Part shown: piece after piece, positions 49,191 through 54,043 of the stretch
Layout: every line of letters begins with the position of its first letter
How positions within the stretch are numbered: position 1 is the first letter of the stretch
DNA from: RGIG2000 sp045612665
GTDB lineage: Bacteria; Bacillota; Clostridia; Oscillospirales; CAG-272
DNA: 54,043 nt
Assembly: GCA_045612665.1 (NCBI GenBank)
Contig: JAZKZO010000015.1
Coordinates: 1-54,043, forward strand
Direction of reading: 5' to 3'
Position numbers and translations under genes: made by a program
The notes under the pieces: model-generated
Seen by the model: the letters and a program-made list of their open reading frames with translations, nothing else
Databases searched by the model: none
What the model was told of the DNA's origin: nothing

Positions 49191-50465
49191 AAGCTCTATT
49201 GCTCCCAAGCTTCTTATCTTCAGCACATAACACGCCCCTGCGCCAAATGCGCCATCAATTACATTACGGTAATTTTCAACCTCTGCCATTGGAACAAAGG
49301 CTTGAATTGTGCCGGCAAAGCCACCACCGTGTACACGGAATGCTCCGCCCTTGCCCTTCAACGCGTTTTCACTTAGGCAAAGTGCGAGGGAAAGTCCCTG
49401 CTCGTATACGTTCTTTGTGGTAAATACATTTTGCAAATACATAAACGAGGAGCGACCGCTCTTTAATACATACTCGAAGAACGTGTCGATATCTCCGTTT
49501 TTGAGTGCCTTTGCTTGCGCCTCTACTCTTTCGTTTTCATCAAAGAAGTGGAGAGCACGCAAAACTGCTCTATCACCTACGTTTTGACGAAGTGCCTTAA
49601 CGTCGCCAAGAAGCTGTTCTCTTGTCATTTGACGGAGAACGGCATAGCCAAAGTGTGCCGCAACGCTCTTCATCTCGGCAGGAACTGACGCGTAATCCTC
49701 ATTTAGGTCTGCGTGGTTGCCACCTGTGTTTACAATGCAAAGAGCATAGCCTGCGCTTGTAAGGTCAAAGGCAACCTTTTCGATTACAGGTGCGTTTGGC
49801 TTTTCAAAGTCGATTGCAACAAATCCACCAACGGCACACGCAACCTGATCCATAAGTCCACAGGGCTTACCGAAGAATTTGTTCTCGGCAAACTGTGCCA
49901 TCTTTGCGATTTCAACGTTGTCAACCTGTCCGTCGTTATAGAAATAGTTAAGAATGTTACCTATCATAACCTCGAACGCAGCGGACGAGGAAAGTCCCGA
50001 GCCCTTAAATACGTTTGAGGTGGTATATGCAACGTATCCACCTGTTTTGAGGTCGTTATTCTTGAACGCCTTTGCCATTCCGGCAATAAGTGCGCTAGAC
50101 TTGAAATAATCGTCCTCGTTTGGTGTGATATATTCCGAAATATCGACACAGTCCTCGTCAAAGCCTCTGCTCTTTATGCGAATAAGAGAGTCGTCGGTCT
50201 TTGATGCAACTGCGATAATGTCAAGATTGATTGAGCCTGCAAGCACCTTTCCAAAGTTGTGGTCGGTGTGGTTGCCTGAAATTTCACTTCTGCCAGGAAC
50301 GCTGAAAAGTGAAACCTCGCGCTCGCCATACATGCTATAAAAATCGTCAAGTGCGCCTACGTATCTTTCCTTTTGCGCCTCAACCGCCTCAGCGCCGTAA
50401 ACCTCGGCAAGTCTTGCGTCAAGCGCGCCCGCCTTAATGCTATTCAAAAGCTCTGTTGTTTTCAT
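49188..50465 (-). CDS. galK: Galactokinase (GHMP family)
   Basis: A 425-aa GHMP kinase. The substrate motif GRSEISGNHTDHNFGKVL is the Firmicutes form of GRxNLxGEHTDY, the ATP loop is GSGLSSSAAFEV, and the C-terminal motif is HGGGFAGTIQAF. It would make galactose-1-phosphate for the Leloir pathway; a related sugar such as galacturonate cannot be excluded. galT and galE are not here. It begins 9 bp after ymdB, with AGGAG inside the ymdB end. Its stop lies in element I. Confidence 0.88.
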   Translation of the reverse strand: MKTTELLNSIKAGALDARLAEVYGAEAVEAQKERYVGALDDFYSMYGEREVSLFSVPGRSEISGNHTDHNFGKVLAGSINLDIIAVASKTDDSLIRIKSRGFDEDCVDISEYITPNEDDYFKSSALIAGMAKAFKNNDLKTGGYVAYTTSNVFKGSGLSSSAAFEVMIGNILNYFYNDGQVDNVEIAKMAQFAENKFFGKPCGLMDQVACAVGGFVAIDFEKPNAPVIEKVAFDLTSAGYALCIVNTGGNHADLNEDYASVPAEMKSVAAHFGYAVLRQMTREQLLGDVKALRQNVGDRAVLRALHFFDENERVEAQAKALKNGDIDTFFEYVLKSGRSSFMYLQNVFTTKNVYEQGLSLALCLSENALKGKGGAFRVHGGGFAGTIQAFVPMAEVENYRNVIDGAFGAGACYVLKIRSLGAIEL

Positions 50466-50474
50466 AATAATCTC

Positions 50475-51248
50475 CTAAAATTTAACAAGATTGCACGAGG
50501 TGCACTTGAACGTGTCCTCGTCTATTTCAAAAATTGCACCGTAAGCCTCGATTTCGCCATCGGCAAAGTCAAAGCGAGTGAGCATTTTTGTCTTCATTTT
50601 GTAAATTACGTTTTCCTTTTTAACACCGAGAATGCTCTCGCGTGCGCCAACCATTCCGATATCGGTAACGTATCCGCATCTGCCACTAAGAATTTGTGCA
50701 TCGTTAGTTTGAACGTGGGTGTGTGTGCCGAAAATCACGCTCAAGCGAGGTGCGAATTCGTAGCCTATCGCCTTTTTCTCGCCCGTTGCCTCTGCATGGA
50801 CGTCCAAAACGGCAAAATCGTACGCACCCTTGTTTCTTTCAAGGCATTTTTCGATTGCCTCAAACGGACACGCGCTAGAATCCATATACGCACTGCCAAG
50901 CACGTTTAGACAAAGAATTTTGTAGCCGTCGATTTTGACAATACAATCACCGTGGCCCGGATTGGTTGATGGAAAATTAAGAGGTCGAAGCACTCTTTCC
51001 TCGTCGTCAAGATAGGAAAAAACGCTCGATTTTCTAAACACGTGGTTGCCTGTCGTTATAACGTCAACACCGCTTTCAAGCAATGTCGTAGCCCCCACAC
51101 GGTCAATTCCGTTTGGCTCAGCGCAGTTCTCGGCATTGGCAATTACCATATTTACCTTTAACTCCGAGCGTACGCGCCATAATTTTTTACTGAGATACTC
51201 AACGGACGCAGGTCCGCAAATATCTCCTATTGCTAAAATTTTGAACAT
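50475..51248 (-). CDS. ymdB: YmdB-family metallophosphoesterase
   Basis: A 257-aa calcineurin-like phosphodiesterase (TIGR00282). Metal motifs: IGDICG, ANAENCAEPNGID, TTGNHVF, DVHAEATGEK and GTHTHVQTND. In Bacillus YmdB cleaves cyclic nucleotides and affects biofilm gene expression. It lies next to rny, as in Bacillus. The ribosome site is weak, and a hairpin lies between it and rny. Confidence 0.94.
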   Translation of the reverse strand: MFKILAIGDICGPASVEYLSKKLWRVRSELKVNMVIANAENCAEPNGIDRVGATTLLESGVDVITTGNHVFRKSSVFSYLDDEERVLRPLNFPSTNPGHGDCIVKIDGYKILCLNVLGSAYMDSSACPFEAIEKCLERNKGAYDFAVLDVHAEATGEKKAIGYEFAPRLSVIFGTHTHVQTNDAQILSGRCGYVTDIGMVGARESILGVKKENVIYKMKTKMLTRFDFADGEIEAYGAIFEIDEDTFKCTSCNLVKF

Positions 51249-51292
51249 TCTGTTGTTCTTCTTTCTACCGAGAGCCTAAGCCCTCGAAATTT

Positions 51293-51316
51293 TAAGGGCG
51301 ACAGGTGTCGCCCTTA
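51293..51316 (+). other. Strong hairpin between rny and ymdB
   Basis: TAAGGGCGACA-GG-TGTCGCCCTTA followed by TTTTTAAT on the plus strand only. Neighbouring genes are on the minus strand, where no T-run follows. It could instead be an RNA processing or stability stem in the rny-ymdB mRNA. Confidence 0.55.
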
Positions 51317-51327
51317 TTTTTAATCAA

Positions 51328-51386
51328 ATGCGAAGTGAATGCGAGGTGAATGCGGAATTCGGAGTGCGGAATGCGGAATGCGGAGT
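51328..51386 (+). repeat. GCGAAGTGAAT / GGAATGCGG repeat
   Basis: GCGAAGTGAATGCGAGGTGAAT followed by GGAATTCGGAGTGCGGAATGCGG units. Confidence 0.8.
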
Positions 51387-51423
51387 TAAACTAACTTTCA
51401 TTCAACAAAACTCGGAATTTTTC

Positions 51424-51541
51424 TTTTCAGACATTTAGAGCAAGTTAGGCTAGGCGCACCGGAAATAGCGGACGACGGCGTACTTGGTGTACGGCTAGGT
51501 CGCTATTGAGGAGCAACGCAGTATTGCGACGCTTATTGAAC
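51424..51541 (+). repeat. Structured intergenic element, copy J, decayed outer stem
   Basis: Core GGCGCACCGG, helix 3 AATAGCG/CGCTATT, apical CGTAC/GTAC, GAGGAGCAAC. The 5' arm CTTTTCAGACATTTAGAGC resembles that of copy F, but the 3' arm (GCTTATTGAACT) no longer matches. It ends against the stop codon of rny (51542-51544). Confidence 0.78.
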
Positions 51542-53089
51542 TCACTTAGCGTAGTCGACTACTCTACTCTCGCGAATCAAATTAACCTTAATCTGTCCCG
51601 GATACTCCATCTCGCTCTCGATTTTCTTAACGATATCGCGAGCTACGAGTGCCATTGTTTCGTCATTGATTTGCTCAGGCTTAACCATAATACGAACCTC
51701 ACGGCCTGCCTGAATTGCAAAGGTCTTTTCAACACCGTCAAAGCTCTTTGCGATTTCCTCGAGCTTTTCAAGGCGCTTAATGTAGTTTTCAAGATTTTCG
51801 CGTCTTGCGCCAGGTCTTGCAGCTGAAATTGCATCGGCAGCCTGAACGATAACAGCGATAATCGAATGTGGCTCTACGTCGCCATGGTGAGCCTCAATTG
51901 CGTGGATAATTTCCTTGCTTTCCTTGTACTTCTTAGCCACATCTACGCCGATTTGCACGTGTGAGCCCTCAACCTCAGCAGTAAGAGCCTTACCGATATC
52001 GTGAAGAAGTCCTGCGCGCTTAGCAAGTGTAACGTCAGCGCCAAGCTCGGCAGCCATAACGCCTGCAAGCTCAGCAACCTCGATTGAGTGTGTAAGGACG
52101 TTTTGTCCGTAGCTTGTTCTAAATTTAAGACGACCGAGAAGCTTAACAAGCTCGATATTAAGGCCGTGAACGCCAATTTCAAACGTAGCCTTTTCTCCTG
52201 CCTGCTTAATTGAAGCATCAACCTCACGTTGAGCCTTTTCAACCATCTCCTCAATTCTTGTCGGATGGATACGACCGTCGGCAATGAGCTTTTCAAGAGC
52301 AATTCTTGCAACCTCACGTCTTACTGGGTCAAAGCCTGAAATTGTGATAACCTCAGGGGTATCGTCAATAATAAGCTCAACGCCTGTAAGGCTTTCAATA
52401 GCACGAACGTTTCGTCCCTCACGTCCGATGATTCTTCCCTTCATATCGTCATTAGGGATAGTAACAACGGAAATTGTAGCCTCGGAAACGTGGTCGGCAG
52501 CGCAACGGGAGATAGCCAAGGAGATGATGTTCTTCGCCTTCTTGTCAGCCTCCTCCTTCCATTCTGCCTCAAGCTCCATAAGCTTTTGAGCCTGCTCGTA
52601 TCTTACGTCATCCTCGAGATTCTTAATAAGAAGCGCACGCGCCTCTTCGGCTGAATATCCCGAGATTTTTTCAAGAAGCTTAAGCTGTTCCTCGCGAATG
52701 GATTTTACCTTCTCGCCAAGAGCCTCGTTCTCCTTAATCTTTTGACTAAGAACCTCTTCTTTTCTTTCAATTGCCTCTGCCTTTTTGTCAAGATTTTCTT
52801 CCTTGGTGTTAACGCGCATTTCCTGACGGGAAAGCTCGCTTCTTCTTTCCTTGACCTCTGCCTCAAACTCGTTCTTGTCAGCGAGGATTTGCTCCTTAGC
52901 CTCGAGAACCAATTCCTTGCGCTTTGATTCAGCAGTTCTCATAGCATCCTCAAGAAGTCTTTTAGCCTGAGCCTCAGCCGAGCCGATACGCTTTTCAGCA
53001 GATTTCTTTCTTATGATATAACCGACAGCCACGCCAACGACAGCGCCGATAACTATACCAATAATTCCACCGATAATGTAGTCTAGCAT
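51542..53089 (-). CDS. rny: Ribonuclease Y
   Basis: A 515-aa RNase Y of normal length. An N-terminal membrane helix (IIGGIIGIVIGAVVGVAVGY), a long coiled coil (about 30-190), a KH domain with GRIIGREGRNVRAIESLTG and an HD domain with LLHDIGKA and EAHHGDVEP. It starts decay of many mRNAs at the membrane as part of a degradosome-like network. AAGGAG precedes the ATG. Confidence 0.97.
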   Translation of the reverse strand: MLDYIIGGIIGIVIGAVVGVAVGYIIRKKSAEKRIGSAEAQAKRLLEDAMRTAESKRKELVLEAKEQILADKNEFEAEVKERRSELSRQEMRVNTKEENLDKKAEAIERKEEVLSQKIKENEALGEKVKSIREEQLKLLEKISGYSAEEARALLIKNLEDDVRYEQAQKLMELEAEWKEEADKKAKNIISLAISRCAADHVSEATISVVTIPNDDMKGRIIGREGRNVRAIESLTGVELIIDDTPEVITISGFDPVRREVARIALEKLIADGRIHPTRIEEMVEKAQREVDASIKQAGEKATFEIGVHGLNIELVKLLGRLKFRTSYGQNVLTHSIEVAELAGVMAAELGADVTLAKRAGLLHDIGKALTAEVEGSHVQIGVDVAKKYKESKEIIHAIEAHHGDVEPHSIIAVIVQAADAISAARPGARRENLENYIKRLEKLEEIAKSFDGVEKTFAIQAGREVRIMVKPEQINDETMALVARDIVKKIESEMEYPGQIKVNLIRESRVVDYAK

Positions 53090-53124
53090 AATTTTCTCCT
53101 TTCATAATTTTTGTTTATAGACTG

Positions 53125-53141
53125 CCACGCGACACGCGTGG
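53125..53141 (-). promoter_or_regulatory. 5'-leader hairpin of rny
   Basis: CCACGCG-ACA-CGCGTGG perfect stem between the rny promoter and its ribosome site. RNase Y is often autoregulated in other species; a link to this stem is only a guess. Confidence 0.5.
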
Positions 53142-53191
53142 ATTTATGCATTAAATGATTTTTGGCGTAAATCACATATCTACATATAATA

Positions 53192-53220
53192 ATTTTATAA
53201 TATAATAGAAAAAAAGTCAA
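53192..53220 (-). promoter_or_regulatory. Promoter of rny
   Basis: Minus strand TTGACT (53220-53215), 17-bp spacer, TAAAAT (53197-53192). Confidence 0.75.
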
Positions 53221-53249
53221 TAGGAATTTGAAATTTTGCGTTTTTCTTA

Positions 53250-53278
53250 TTGACTAAAACGAGATTGTTTCGTATAAT
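53250..53278 (+). promoter_or_regulatory. Promoter of the second flavin reductase
   Basis: TTGACT (53250-53255), 17-bp spacer, TATAAT (53273-53278), 18 bp before the ATG. Confidence 0.85.
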
Positions 53279-53296
53279 ATAATAAGAGGTGATTAC

Positions 53297-53797
53297 ATGT
53301 TAAAGGCAATTGACGCCGGTATTTGTGAGCGCTTAAGGGACGAATTTGCCCTGCTCGGTGCTACAAAAAGCGACGGAAGCTATAATTTTATGACCGTTTC
53401 CTGGGGTGGCTTTGGAATTCTTTGGGGAAAAGAGGTTTGCTTCGTTTTCGTTCGTCCCGAGAGGTACACATACGAATTTTGCGAGGCGAGCGAGTGCTTT
53501 TCTCTGTCGTTTTTCGGCAAGGATAGAATGAAGGACCTCGTATTTTGCGGTCGAAATTCAGGCAAGGACGTTGACAAGACAAGGGAATGTGGCTTCAAGG
53601 TTGAAATTATCAACGGAGTGCCACGCTTTGACGATGCAACGCTCACTCTCACTCTCAAAAAATTATACGCACAGGATATCGAAAAAGCATGCTTTATCGA
53701 CACATCCCTGCTCAAAAACTACGAAAACGCAGGATTTCACAGAATGTATGTTTGTGAAGTGATTAATGCGGAATTCGGAGTTCGGAATGCGGAATGA
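53297..53797 (+). CDS. Flavin reductase / flavoredoxin-like protein with repeat-derived C-terminus
   Basis: A 166-aa FMN split-barrel protein. Family features: NFMTVSWGGFGILWGKEVCFVFVRPERYTYEF and GRNSGKDVDKTRECGF. GAGGTG precedes the ATG. Members usually end in a short strand after a motif like HRMYVCEV. Here the last ten or so residues (NAEFGVRNAE) are translated GGAATTCGG repeat, so the original stop was lost or displaced. It probably still folds. Confidence 0.88.
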   Translation: MLKAIDAGICERLRDEFALLGATKSDGSYNFMTVSWGGFGILWGKEVCFVFVRPERYTYEFCEASECFSLSFFGKDRMKDLVFCGRNSGKDVDKTRECGFKVEIINGVPRFDDATLTLTLKKLYAQDIEKACFIDTSLLKNYENAGFHRMYVCEVINAEFGVRNAE

Positions 53798-53830
53798 AAA
53801 GTGCGAAACGCGAAATGCGAAACGCGAAGT
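53765..53830 (+). repeat. GGAATTCGGAATGCGG and GCGAAACGCGAAAT repeats
   Basis: Begins inside the flavin reductase coding end and continues past its stop as GTGCGAAACGCGAAATGCGAAACGCGAAG units. Confidence 0.85.
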
Positions 53831-53882
53831 TAAAAATAAATAAGCTTAAAATATAAAATATAAGAAAGGACTTGCGATAAGC

Positions 53883-54043
53883 TGCTTCTACCTTAAATGG
53901 TCAGAAGCAAGTTAGGCTAGGCGCACCGCAAGAATGACGGGCGACGGTGTCTCGCGAACCCCCAAAACTTACTTCGTGCATTTTGGGGAACCCCGAGGCG
54001 CATACTCCGAGGTCGGCATTCGGGAGCAACAACGCATAACGAA
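53883..54043 (+). repeat. Structured intergenic element, copy K, with inserted hairpin; cut by window end
   Basis: Upstream hairpin TGCTTCT...AGAAGCA (53883-53909), then GTTAGGC, core GGCGCACCGC, helix 3 GAATGACG/CGGCATTC, GGGAGCAAC and GCATAAC. The apical hairpin is expanded by a nested stem CCCCAAAA...TTTTGGGG (about 53955-53994), the sub-element also seen at 20536. Confidence 0.8.

Noticed and set aside
51293..51324. Plus-strand transcription terminator
   Set aside because: There is no plus-strand gene upstream for about 5 kb, and on the minus strand no T-run follows; kept only as a hairpin.
2197..54043. Structured elements as integron attC sites (GTTAGGC...GCATAAC ends look like core sites)
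   Set aside because: attC runs RYYYAAC to GTTRRRY; these elements run GTTRRRY to RYRTAAC, the reverse arrangement. No integrase or cassette genes are present.
2197..54043. Insertion sequence or transposase gene
   Set aside because: No transposase, recombinase or phage gene is visible in any frame; the repeats are non-coding.

Overview
The window looks like a chromosomal segment of an anaerobic, gut-type Clostridia bacterium (Bacillota). The evidence is the mix of Firmicutes housekeeping genes (rpmH-rnpA-yidD-yidC-jag, gdpP-rplI-dnaB, rny-ymdB, pth, mnmG, rlmH, typA), an [FeFe] hydrogenase, aluminium-resistance/methionine gamma-lyase-type and ProX-type proteins, and secreted BspA-like, InlB-repeat/CotH and pectin-active proteins. 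TTGACA-17-TATAAT-type promoters and AGGAG ribosome sites are easy to find, and TGA is used as a stop. The family or genus cannot be fixed from sequence alone.

Layout. 1-1.3 kb: two unknown genes among GGAGACA repeats. 1.4-8.6 kb: accessory carbohydrate region with an SGNH esterase, a four-gene minus-strand operon (alpha/beta hydrolase, EEP phosphatase/nuclease, CotH/InlB lipoprotein, amidohydrolase) and a GH4 alpha-galacturonidase carrying the CHEV motif. 8.8-11.7 kb: rpmH operon for membrane insertion and RNase P. 11.8-25.3 kb: minus-strand genes ygiQ, mscL, GH28, LRR lipoprotein, mnmG, ProX, rlmH, Met-gamma-lyase-like, typA and an ArsB/NhaD-type permease. 25.4-31.9 kb: plus-strand polysaccharide deacetylase-pnuC-citrate synthase, two unknown genes, tRNA-Thr (minus), a TIGR01212 radical SAM protein and a MORN protein. 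32-40.4 kb: minus-strand hydrogenase, large BspA-like surface protein, a second SGNH esterase, flavin reductase, pth and a GlmU-like protein. 40.5-46.3 kb: plus-strand gdpP-rplI-dnaB and a two-gene membrane cassette. 46.3-53.1 kb: minus-strand zinc-ribbon protein, glycerate kinase, MBL hydrolase, galK, ymdB and rny. 53.3 kb: a flavin reductase.

GH28, GH4-CHEV, two SGNH esterases, the amidohydrolase and galactokinase suggest use of pectin and galactose-containing polymers. This is inferred from families and proximity; no PTS or ABC sugar transporter lies in the window.

The most unusual content is between genes. (1) A family of about 122-nt structured elements occurs about 12 times, plus fragments. 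It has a conserved GGCGCACCG...GAGGAGCAAC core and several helices that change by compensating substitutions from copy to copy. All copies point the same way, and the 3' end usually abuts or forms the stop codon of a minus-strand gene. Two near-identical copies sit between Shine-Dalgarno-like sequences and the start codon of a membrane-protein gene. I do not recognise this family. (2) Four arrays hold short hairpins with different stems joined by a near-constant 7-8 nt linker of the form ATNNCAT. (3) GGAATGCGGAATTCGG / GTGCGAAG simple repeats flank genes and have entered the 3' coding ends of at least two proteins.
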